Of a stretch of 8,509 nucleotides of DNA, positions 1 through 5,630 are shown in pieces (positions within the stretch are counted from its first letter, which is position 1; every line of letters starts with the position of its first letter). The notes beneath the pieces were generated by a model. The model saw only the letters and a program-made list of their open reading frames with translations. It did no database searches and was not told the DNA's origin. This DNA comes from Victivallales bacterium (lineage in GTDB: Bacteria; Verrucomicrobiota; Lentisphaeria; Victivallales; Victivallaceae), in NCBI GenBank assembly GCA_019038735.1, contig JAHOYW010000157.1, positions 1-8,509 of the forward strand, written 5' to 3'. Both the position numbers and the translations under genes were made by a program.

Positions 1-249
1 TCTTTAAAGAGTGGCAAGCCGGTTTTAGTTGATTTTTGGGCTACATGGTGTGGAGTCTGCACTTCCATGTCCAAGACTACCCTCAAAGATTCTAAAGTTC
101 AAAAATCTTTAGAAGATTTTATTTTTGTCAAATATCAGGCAGAGAAATTCAATGATCCTAAAACTAAAAAAGTTTTAGAATATTTTAAAGTAACCGGTCT
201 TCCGGCTTTTGTAATATTAAAAGCAAAAGTGGCAAGCACCAGCGACTAA
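1..249 (+). CDS. DsbD-type C-terminal thioredoxin domain (5' partial, shortened 3' end)
   Basis: The frame is open from base 1, so only the last 82 residues are visible. The start lies outside the window, and the ATG at 67 is internal because it follows the active site. The visible part begins with a thioredoxin strand (VLVDFWATW) leading into a WCGVC redox centre, with cysteines at visible residues 17 and 20. The next stretch (TTLKDSKVQKSLED) and the later GLPAF cis-proline segment resemble the periplasmic gamma domain of DsbD. That domain takes electrons from the DsbD membrane core and passes them to periplasmic thiol partners. After the strand FVILK the protein runs only eight more residues (AKVASTSD) to a TAA. 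DsbD and thioredoxin domains normally have roughly 30 more residues there, forming a last strand and helix. The lost part coincides with repeat-like DNA. A stand-alone thioredoxin-like protein is possible, since the upstream sequence is not seen. Confidence 0.75.
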   Translation, partial: SLKSGKPVLVDFWATWCGVCTSMSKTTLKDSKVQKSLEDFIFVKYQAEKFNDPKTKKVLEYFKVTGLPAFVILKAKVASTSD

Positions 250-266
250 TTAGTTAGTTCATTCTG

Positions 267-336
267 CGCCTCTAGAGACAGAGGCGACTACATCATTCTT
301 GATTTTTAAATGTAGCCACGGCTGTCCCTAGCCGTG
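267..336. repeat. REP/BIME-like doublet: two inverted GTAG-hairpin units
   Basis: Two hairpins with 7-bp perfect stems lie 30 bases apart and are arranged as an inverted pair. The right unit, read on the plus strand, is GTAG (312-315), C, stem CACGGCT (317-323), loop GTCCCT, stem AGCCGTG (330-336). The left unit, read on the minus strand, is GTAG (291-288), T, stem CGCCTCT (286-280), loop GTCTCT, stem AGAGGCG (273-267). So the GTAG, the pyrimidine after it and the GTCYCT loop are shared, while the stem sequence differs but stays fully paired. A GTAG-type tetranucleotide at the 5' foot of a hairpin is the signature of bacterial REP sequences mobilised by RAYT (TnpA-REP) proteins, and inverted pairs are called BIMEs. 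The structure is seen directly. Membership of a genome-wide repeat family is inferred. Confidence 0.6.
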
Positions 337-341
337 TTTTT
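317..341 (+). terminator. Intrinsic terminator formed by the right repeat hairpin
   Basis: The perfect 7-bp GC-rich stem CACGGCT/AGCCGTG has a 6-base loop and is followed directly by TTTTT (337-341). It lies 67 bases after the dsbD-like stop codon and in the right orientation to end that transcript. On the minus strand the same hairpin lacks a following T-run, so it should stop leftward transcription poorly. Confidence 0.55.
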
Positions 342-357
342 ACTAAGCTTTTGATTG

Positions 358-406
358 CAAATTGGTATTATCTCATGGTTCTGCCCTTTTTAATACCGCC
401 AATTTG
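358..406 (-). other. Inverted repeat across the 3' end of the basic-protein gene
   Basis: CAAATT plus GGTATTA (358-370) pairs with TAATACC (391-397) and AATTTG (401-406), leaving a 3-base bulge and a 20-base loop. The structure spans the stop codon (368-370) and the last codons of the minus-strand gene. No T-run follows on the minus strand, so it is not a canonical terminator. It could protect the mRNA 3' end or be chance AT-rich pairing. Confidence 0.3.
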
Positions 407-1075
407 GCTTCGGGATATTAAATTACGCACTGTATTTGTACGGCGGATATTTCTTTGCAGGGCTGAATTTATTTCTTTCAAACGTCTTTTTCGAATGTTG
501 ATATTTTTAGTCTGCTGTTTGGCATAATTAGTTCTTTTTTTGCGGTAAACTTTTCCGCCGCGGTAGGATATATAAGTATCATCACTTGGTCCACTTTTCG
601 GACTGATTCGTCCAGAGCTTACTCTACTGTATTCTTTTTCCAGTCTGGATTTTTCCCGTATTAACTCATATAATTCAGTCTGCAGGCGACTTTTGGTTGA
701 TCGTGCGGGGAAACGTTCCGGTCCATAGCTGACCGAGCCGCTATCAGATTTTTTTGCCCGCGCTTGTTGTTTAGCTAAACGAGTTTGTCGCTTATGTTGA
801 GCTTCAACTATTTTTTTCTTGTATTTTTTTGATTCTTTCGGACTGTAGTTATACTGTTCCTGTCTTGTTTGAGACATTTTTGAGAAAGGAACAAAAATAA
901 CCCCGTTCTCATGTCCTATGTTCAATCCGACAGGGGTTTTGGAAATGATATAAGGATTTTTCAGAATTCTACCGTCTTTCAAAACGATTTCATTATTGTT
1001 TTCTGCTGAAACTGTTAGCATTATCAAGCTGAAAAAACTTAGGCTAAGCAAGCTTATAAATATTTTATTTTTCAT
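368..1075 (-). CDS. Secreted, highly basic protein of unknown function
   Basis: The 235-residue protein starts with a clear Sec signal peptide: MKNK, a hydrophobic stretch to about residue 22, and likely cleavage after VSA. Residues about 29-75 form a small module (VLKDGRILKNPYIIS...GVIFVPFSKM) of a kind often seen in exported PVC proteins, loosely like SHD1-type beta modules; I cannot name a family firmly. The rest is rich in Lys, Arg, Gln and Ser, with charged, helix-prone stretches near 80-110 and 130-150 and a second basic stretch near 175-215. This suggests a coiled coil or a binder of acidic polymers such as nucleic acid or anionic glycans, which is inference. A strong AGGAG lies 7 bases before the ATG and touches the TAG of the upstream lipoprotein gene, 12 bases away, so the two are almost surely co-transcribed. 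The stop codon sits in a long inverted repeat. No catalytic motif was seen. Confidence 0.7.
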   Translation of the reverse strand: MKNKIFISLLSLSFFSLIMLTVSAENNNEIVLKDGRILKNPYIISKTPVGLNIGHENGVIFVPFSKMSQTRQEQYNYSPKESKKYKKKIVEAQHKRQTRLAKQQARAKKSDSGSVSYGPERFPARSTKSRLQTELYELIREKSRLEKEYSRVSSGRISPKSGPSDDTYISYRGGKVYRKKRTNYAKQQTKNINIRKRRLKEINSALQRNIRRTNTVRNLISRSQIGGIKKGRTMR

Positions 1076-1087
1076 AATTCTTCTCCT

Positions 1088-1828
1088 CTATTTAAAAGTT
1101 TTTGGTGCTGTAAAAACAGAATCTGGTATGTTCTGATTCAATGCGATGCCCACAAGTGTACTTTCCGTCATATCTCCATCAATTTCTGTAATGGTCTTAG
1201 TCGGCAGCAGAAAACCTTTAAACATTTTATAATTTTTGAAGCATGTAACTACTGTAATAAGCGCCTTTGCTTCGTCATGTTTTTCAATGACTTTGACGAT
1301 CAGGTCTGTTTTTTTAGTAACAAATACCGTAATCGCTTGAGATTTGAAACCATCTTTCGGCTGGCAAATAAGTTTCCAGCAATCCTGTCCGGCAATTTTT
1401 TCACTGGAATCGATTTTAATACTTTTAAATACTTTTTTAATATCAATACTCGGCGCAAGGAGGAATGCCTGTAGGCGCACTTCATTAGCTTCCGCGCCGG
1501 ACAGCAAACGAACACCTCCTGCATTGCTGTATTCCCAGGCTTTTTTACCGTTAAACGCACATTGCCAGAACTCTTTACCGAATCTGGACATAATTTTAAT
1601 TTTGTCAGGGCGTTTTAATAAGATTGTGAGTCGACTTTTTTCCAGTCCATTAATACACCTATATTTAAAAATCGCGGTTTTGACAGTTTTGGCTTTATTC
1701 TGCGGATCGTTTTTTTGTTTTACTTTGGCGACAATATCATCAACATTTGTTTGACATTTTATCCAAGTACAGCTTGTGAAACTCAGCCCGATTAACAACA
1801 AAGCAGAAAACATTAACAATTTACGCAT
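1088..1828 (-). CDS. LolA-like outer-membrane lipoprotein-sorting domain lipoprotein
   Basis: The protein has a lipoprotein signal: MRKLL, a hydrophobic stretch, and LSFTSC with the likely lipidated Cys at residue 15 from this start. The Phe at -3 is less usual but tolerated. The remaining roughly 230 residues have the pattern of the LolA/LolB-like fold: alternating strands with RPDKIKIMSRFGKE, an FNGKKAWEYSNAGG turn, then AGQDCWKLICQPKD and ITVFVTKKTDLIVK. Such proteins bind acyl chains and move or anchor lipoproteins between membranes. A lipid-anchored LolA-like protein may instead act as a lipid-binding periplasmic factor. I placed the start at 1828 and not at the in-frame ATG at 1843, because GGGAG sits 8 bases before the inner ATG while nothing resembling a ribosome site precedes the outer one. 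The inner start also gives a normal signal peptide. It is the first gene of a two-gene operon with the basic secreted protein. Confidence 0.7.
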   Translation of the reverse strand: MRKLLMFSALLLIGLSFTSCTWIKCQTNVDDIVAKVKQKNDPQNKAKTVKTAIFKYRCINGLEKSRLTILLKRPDKIKIMSRFGKEFWQCAFNGKKAWEYSNAGGVRLLSGAEANEVRLQAFLLAPSIDIKKVFKSIKIDSSEKIAGQDCWKLICQPKDGFKSQAITVFVTKKTDLIVKVIEKHDEAKALITVVTCFKNYKMFKGFLLPTKTITEIDGDMTESTLVGIALNQNIPDSVFTAPKTFK

Positions 1829-1867
1829 AGCCCTGACTCCCATTAAAATTTAACATTTAACTAATAT

Positions 1868-1895
1868 CTTATATGTTACTATAATTCAATTGTAA
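1868..1895 (-). promoter_or_regulatory. Candidate promoter for the LolA-like operon
   Basis: On the minus strand TTACAA (1895-1890) and TATAAG (1873-1868) lie 16 bases apart, 40 bases before the chosen start of the lipoprotein gene. An inverted repeat, TGTTAC (1874-1879) and GTAACA (1892-1897), spans the spacer and the -35 box and could be an operator. The region is very AT-rich, so chance matches are likely. Confidence 0.3.
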
Positions 1896-1974
1896 CAAAA
1901 AAACCAAGCTTTTCCTTGCAAATGATTAGATATTTCATTTTTTCTGCATTAACTTAAAAGAAAATGTATTGATT

Positions 1975-2034
1975 TTAACACAAATCTAACAATTCTTTCA
2001 TCTTAATGTAAACTTTAAGTCGTATTTTTATAGT
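1975..2034 (+). promoter_or_regulatory. Candidate Pho-box repeats and promoter of the phoB-phoR operon
   Basis: TTAACA (1975-1980) and CTAACA (1986-1991) are direct repeats at the 11-bp period used by PhoB/PhoP proteins, and they fit the Bacillus-type TTNACA half-site. Immediately after, CTTTCAT (1995-2001) and ATGTAAA (2006-2012) repeat the 11-bp step and partly match the E. coli half-site CTGTCAT (6 and 4 of 7). A TATAGT that could serve as -10 lies at 2029-2034, 31 bases before the response-regulator start. The arrangement suggests the operon controls itself. The match is by eye in AT-rich DNA. Confidence 0.35.
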
Positions 2035-2065
2035 AAAATAGTAACTAAAGTCAGGGAATAGACAT

Positions 2066-2761
2066 ATGGCTAAAGAAAAAATATTAGTAGTTGAAGATGA
2101 AGAAGATATTCAGGAATTGATTCGCTATAATCTTGAAAAGGAAGCTTATAGGAATCTTAAGATAGTTGATAGCGGTGAAAAAGCTATTACAGCCTTAAAG
2201 CTTTTTTCGCCAGATATAATCTTATTGGATTTAATGCTACCGGGTATGGATGGTTTGGAATTCTGTCGTCATCTCAAAAGTTCTCAGGAACATTCGAAGA
2301 TACCTATAATTATGCTTACCGCCAAAAGCGAGGAAACTGATATTATTATTGGTTTGGAAATGGGTGCTGATGATTATGTGGCAAAACCTTTCAGTAATAA
2401 AGTTTTGATTGCCAGAATAAAATCAGTTTTCCGCCGTAGTAAGCAAACTTTCAGTGATGATGATTCCGGCATTATCAAACGCGGTGATTTAGTGATGAAC
2501 CGAGGGAAACGCGAGGTGAGATTAAACGGTAAAAGCATTGTTATGACTTTTTCTGAATTTGAGATTCTGTATATGCTTGCCAAGCGTCCAGGTTGGGTGT
2601 TTACGCGTAACCAAATAGTTAACGAAGTAAAAGGTGATGACTATCCAGTGACTGAACGCGCTATAGATGTTCAAATCGTCGGGTTGCGCAAAAAACTTAA
2701 AGGAGCTGAAGACCTGATCGAAACCGTTCGTGGAGCAGGTTACCGCTTTAAAAATGATTAA
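2066..2761 (+). CDS. phoB: PhoB/OmpR-family two-component response regulator
   Basis: The 231-residue protein has the usual length and order for this family. An N-terminal receiver domain (about 4-120) has acidic residues E10 and D11, phospho-acceptor D55 (LLDLMLPGMDG), T85 and K107 (AKPF), so the full phosphorylation site is intact. A C-terminal winged helix (about 135-230) has the conserved MTFSEFEIL, the recognition-helix region RAIDVQIVGLRKKL and the VRGAGYRF wing. The receiver-to-winged-helix form, together with the adjacent PhoR-type kinase, argues for the phosphate-starvation regulator PhoB. A related OmpR-family regulator with another stimulus cannot be ruled out, because no pst or phoU genes are in view. 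A modest AGGG site lies 9 bases before the ATG. Possible binding repeats for its own product lie upstream at 1975-2012. It is the first gene of a four-gene operon. Confidence 0.88.
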   Translation: MAKEKILVVEDEEDIQELIRYNLEKEAYRNLKIVDSGEKAITALKLFSPDIILLDLMLPGMDGLEFCRHLKSSQEHSKIPIIMLTAKSEETDIIIGLEMGADDYVAKPFSNKVLIARIKSVFRRSKQTFSDDDSGIIKRGDLVMNRGKREVRLNGKSIVMTFSEFEILYMLAKRPGWVFTRNQIVNEVKGDDYPVTERAIDVQIVGLRKKLKGAEDLIETVRGAGYRFKND

Positions 2762-2772
2762 AGGTGAAAAAG

Positions 2773-3033
2773 ATGAAGAGAGTTAATAAATTATTTGAAT
2801 GTCCGATGTCCGATGAAAGAGTATTGTTATCGCCATCTTCCCATTTACGCAATCTTTTTTCAGTGGGTACAGAGATTTTTCTTGAAAGCTGGATGTTTTC
2901 AATCTTAACAATTATGTTCTGTTTTTTATTTGTTTTTCATTATGGCTTCGTCCATATTGGATACTGGGTGTTGAGTTTTATTTCTGATTATATTAGTCCA
3001 ATTCATAATCTTATATCTGGAAAAGAATTATGA
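2773..3033 (+). CDS. Small membrane protein of unknown function between phoB and phoR
   Basis: This 86-residue protein matches no family I recognise. A polar, charged N-terminus (MKRVNKLFECPMSDERV) is followed by a strongly hydrophobic stretch at about 38-71, rich in Phe, Trp and Tyr. That stretch could be one long membrane helix or a helical hairpin, and a short C-terminal tail (HNLISGKEL) follows. The ATG at 2773 is preceded by AGGTG with 6 bases between. The GTG at 2764, three codons earlier, has no ribosome site of its own and is part of that Shine-Dalgarno sequence, so I rejected it. The gene begins 11 bases after the regulator's stop, and its TGA overlaps the kinase ATG as ATGA, so the kinase is probably translated by coupling to it. 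That fixed position suggests a partner or modulator of the kinase, which is inference. Codon use and AT content look like its neighbours. Confidence 0.72.
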   Translation: MKRVNKLFECPMSDERVLLSPSSHLRNLFSVGTEIFLESWMFSILTIMFCFLFVFHYGFVHIGYWVLSFISDYISPIHNLISGKEL

Positions 3034-4802
3034 AAAAAGATTTTTTACAATTTTTCCCATTGTTGATTCTGGCATTAGCCTTGGCTCTTTTGGGGTTTAT
3101 CTGGTATCAATCTGATTCTTTTGAAAAAATTTATCTGGCACACATAAAAAATGAGCTGCTCATTCGTAATCACTTGCTCAAGTCTGAGATTGAGAATGCT
3201 TTAGCCAAAAATGACCTCGAAGCTTTAACCAAGTTGAGTTGGTCTATTGATGAAAATATTGATACTAGGATTACGTTAATTAACGACAAGGGAAAAGTAT
3301 TGTGTGATTCTCGCGGGAAAGTTGATTTGATGGCTCCGCATTTGACTGAAGACCGCAAAGAAATAATTAATGCTTTCAAAGGGAAAAGCTCTACATCCAT
3401 ACGCAACAGTTCAACGCTTGCAACAAGAATGATTTATGCCGCAATCCCAATACAAAGCAATTCTCAAACTTACGTCTTGCGTACCGCTATGTCAATCGCG
3501 CAAATAGATAATGTCCTGATAAAAGTACGACGGGATATATTGTTTTTTGGTTTGCTTGTTGCTGTTGCCGCTTCAATTCTCAGTTATTTTATCGTTCGCA
3601 GTATTAGAACTCCGGTTGAAGCTTTGCGTGTAAATGCCGCGCGCATTGCCGGCGGAGATTTGGATACGACCCTGCCGGTTCCCGCTAAAGGTGCTATCCA
3701 TGATTTAGCTTTGTCCTTAAATGATATGTCAGAACAGCTCAAGAAGCGTCTGGAGCAACTTTATGTGGAAAAGAAGAAGCGTGATGCTATTTTCGGCAGT
3801 ATGACAGAAGGTGTGATTGCTCTGGATATGTCGGGAAATATTCTTGACATTAATCGGTCGGCGATTGAAATGCTGGAACTCCCGGGTGAAGCTAATGGTT
3901 TGTCATTTTTTACTTTAATTGAGAATGAAGATTTGCTGAAAATTGTCGAAAAAATTATCGGAAATAAAGAAGTCGTGGAAAGTGAATTTACTTTGCGTCT
4001 TATGCAAGAACGTTGCATACATGTATGTGGTACGGCTTTATCAAGCAAGGGAAATATCTTTGGAGCGGTTATTGTGCTTTATGATGTAACTCAAGTCAAA
4101 AGACTCGAAAACTTTCGCCATGACTTTATTGCAGATGTATCGCATGAGATTAAAACTCCTTTAACCGCTATTCTTGGTGCTGTTGAGACACTAGCGGAAG
4201 GGGCTATTGCCGAACCTGAAAATGCCAAAAAATTTATGAATATTATTACTAAGCATTCAGGGCGTTTGAATTCATTGGTGCACGATATTCTAGGTTTATC
4301 GAGCTTGGAGATAAAAGCTGAAGCCAAGGAACGCGATTTTTCTAACCTGAAAGCAGCTTCAATTATTAACACCGCTTGCGAAATATGTCAGGAACGAGGA
4401 GATAATAAGGAAATTAAATTTAAAGTTTCAATTGAGGATAGAGATTGCCAAATTGAAGGAGATTGTCAACTTCTGGAACAGGCTCTTATCAATTTAATTG
4501 AAAACGCGATCAAATATAGCGGAGCAAGTGAATCGATTGAAATCAACGCGACAAAAAAAGATAATAATGTATTGATTGAAGTCAGAGACCACGGCACAGG
4601 AATAGCAGCAAAACATCTACCGCGTCTTTTTGAGCGTTTTTACCGTGTTGATAAAGCACGCAGCCGGAAACTCGGCGGCACAGGGCTGGGACTGGCAATC
4701 GTTAAACATATCGCGCAATTGCACAAGGGAAGCATCAGTGTAAAAAGTGAATTAGGACAGGGAAGCGCATTTACTTTGAGTATCCCGCTGAAGCAAAATT
4801 AA
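3030..4802 (+). CDS. phoR: PhoR-type membrane sensor histidine kinase
   Basis: The 590-residue protein has every module of a sensor kinase. Membrane helices lie at about 9-26 and 169-189 and enclose a roughly 140-residue extracytoplasmic domain. In it, LINDKGKVLCDS, RNSSTLATRMIYAAIP and VLRTAMSIAQID match the PAS-like sensor of large PhoR proteins. A HAMP linker (about 190-243) and a cytoplasmic PAS domain (about 250-355, starting DAIFGSMTEGVIALD) follow. The HisKA helix has phospho-acceptor H372 (DVSHEIKTPLTAI). The ATP-binding domain has an N-box near N488/N492, a DHGTG G1 box at 520-524, an F-box near 534 and GGTGLGL at 549-555. All catalytic residues are present. It should phosphorylate the adjacent PhoB-type regulator. 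Its ATG overlaps the stop of the small membrane gene by four bases and has only a weak GGA-type ribosome site, so translation is likely coupled. The phosphate stimulus is inferred from family resemblance and pairing. Confidence 0.85.
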   Translation: MKKDFLQFFPLLILALALALLGFIWYQSDSFEKIYLAHIKNELLIRNHLLKSEIENALAKNDLEALTKLSWSIDENIDTRITLINDKGKVLCDSRGKVDLMAPHLTEDRKEIINAFKGKSSTSIRNSSTLATRMIYAAIPIQSNSQTYVLRTAMSIAQIDNVLIKVRRDILFFGLLVAVAASILSYFIVRSIRTPVEALRVNAARIAGGDLDTTLPVPAKGAIHDLALSLNDMSEQLKKRLEQLYVEKKKRDAIFGSMTEGVIALDMSGNILDINRSAIEMLELPGEANGLSFFTLIENEDLLKIVEKIIGNKEVVESEFTLRLMQERCIHVCGTALSSKGNIFGAVIVLYDVTQVKRLENFRHDFIADVSHEIKTPLTAILGAVETLAEGAIAEPENAKKFMNIITKHSGRLNSLVHDILGLSSLEIKAEAKERDFSNLKAASIINTACEICQERGDNKEIKFKVSIEDRDCQIEGDCQLLEQALINLIENAIKYSGASESIEINATKKDNNVLIEVRDHGTGIAAKHLPRLFERFYRVDKARSRKLGGTGLGLAIVKHIAQLHKGSISVKSELGQGSAFTLSIPLKQN

Positions 4803-4814
4803 CAGAGGGCTTTA

Positions 4815-5600
4815 ATGGATTATTCAAAAAGCATTTTGGTAGATTTTGAAACCAAATTTTCAAATTACGCGGATAGTTTTTTAACAGATGATATTGAGTT
4901 TGATCAAAACATACTGCTAAAAAAGGAACATTCTCTGTTGGTGTGCCAGGAATCTAAAATACTTGCTGAAACAGAAGACTTTTCTCCGCGTATGGCGGCA
5001 TTAATAGAAATAGCCGCTTTGTTTCATGATATAGGGCGTTTCGAGCAAATACGCGAATTCAATACTTTTGTCGATTGTAAATCTGTCGATCATGGGGATC
5101 TCGGCTGTGAAGTTCTGATAAAGATAAATATACTTGCTACTTTAGCGGAGAAAGATCAGAATATCATCCTTGCAAGCACAAAAAATCATAACAATCGGGA
5201 ATTAGCACAAGATTTAGGCGAAGATGCATTAGTGGTGCTTAAAGCAGTTCGCGATGCGGATAAACTGGATATTATGCGTATATTGTTGAAAGAGTACGCA
5301 AAAAAAAGACTTGATGAGACAATAATCTTACATTTGGATGAATCAGATGATGTTTCCCCGAATGTCATGAAATATCTGAGAAAAAATAAAACTCCAGATA
5401 TAAGCGACTTTAGAACGCTGACTGATTTCCAACTTGCTCAACTAGCATGGATATATGACTTAAATTTCAAACATTCTCTATACGAATTTAAAAAACGGGA
5501 ATTCTACGAGAAAATCACTAATTTATTACCCGATACTCCCCAGATAAACAAAATCTGCAAGCAAATGCAGAATTATTTAGAAGATAAAACAAAAAAATAA
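4815..5600 (+). CDS. HD-domain metal-dependent phosphohydrolase
   Basis: The 261-residue soluble protein has a full HD-type metal site: H39 (KKEHS), the H71-D72 pair (ALFHDIGRFEQ), H93 (VDHGDLG), H125 (TKNHN) and D147/D149 (RDADKLDIMR). This pattern fits the broad family of small HD proteins that also carry a C-terminal 'LAQLAWIYDLNF' segment, seen here at about 208-218. The extra histidines suggest more than one metal ion, as in nucleotide or cyclic-nucleotide hydrolases. The actual substrate is unknown, and no GYP motif or ppGpp synthetase domain is present. The ATG follows GAGGG with 5 bases between and lies 12 bases after the kinase stop, so the gene belongs to the same operon. A role in nucleotide or phosphate recovery under phosphate control would fit, but that is a guess. 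It meets the opposing gene one base after its stop codon. Confidence 0.8.
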   Translation: MDYSKSILVDFETKFSNYADSFLTDDIEFDQNILLKKEHSLLVCQESKILAETEDFSPRMAALIEIAALFHDIGRFEQIREFNTFVDCKSVDHGDLGCEVLIKINILATLAEKDQNIILASTKNHNNRELAQDLGEDALVVLKAVRDADKLDIMRILLKEYAKKRLDETIILHLDESDDVSPNVMKYLRKNKTPDISDFRTLTDFQLAQLAWIYDLNFKHSLYEFKKREFYEKITNLLPDTPQINKICKQMQNYLEDKTKK

Positions 5601-5630
5601 ATTAAGTTATTCTCATTTTTTCTGTTTTAT
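5584..5630. terminator. Bidirectional AT-rich terminator at a convergent junction
   Basis: ATAAAACA plus AAAAAA (5584-5597) pairs with TTTTTT (5616-5621) and TGTTTTAT (5623-5630), a 14-bp stem with one bulged C at 5622 and an 18-base loop. The stop codons of both converging genes (5598-5600 plus, 5602-5604 minus) lie in the loop. Each strand has a T-rich descending arm, so it could end both transcripts, though the low GC content makes the hairpin weak. No GC-rich alternative is nearby. Confidence 0.45.

Noticed and set aside
67..249. Separate 60-aa gene starting at the ATG at 67
   Set aside because: The same frame is open to base 1 and the thioredoxin active-site CGVC lies upstream of this ATG, so it is an internal methionine.
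180..300. Simple frameshift explaining the short end of the dsbD-like gene
   Set aside because: The other two plus frames after the cis-proline region do not continue with thioredoxin-like sequence, so replacement of the 3' end is a better fit than a single-base error.
1344..1754. 136-aa open frame on the plus strand
   Set aside because: It lies wholly opposite the LolA-like lipoprotein gene, which has a signal peptide, a ribosome site and family-like sequence. The plus frame has none of these.
1829..1843. Upstream ATG as lipoprotein start
   Set aside because: No ribosome site precedes it. The GGGAG between the two ATGs is well placed for the inner one, which also yields a standard lipoprotein signal.
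2764..2772. GTG start for the small membrane protein
   Set aside because: It overlaps the AGGTG ribosome site of the ATG at 2773 and has no ribosome site of its own.
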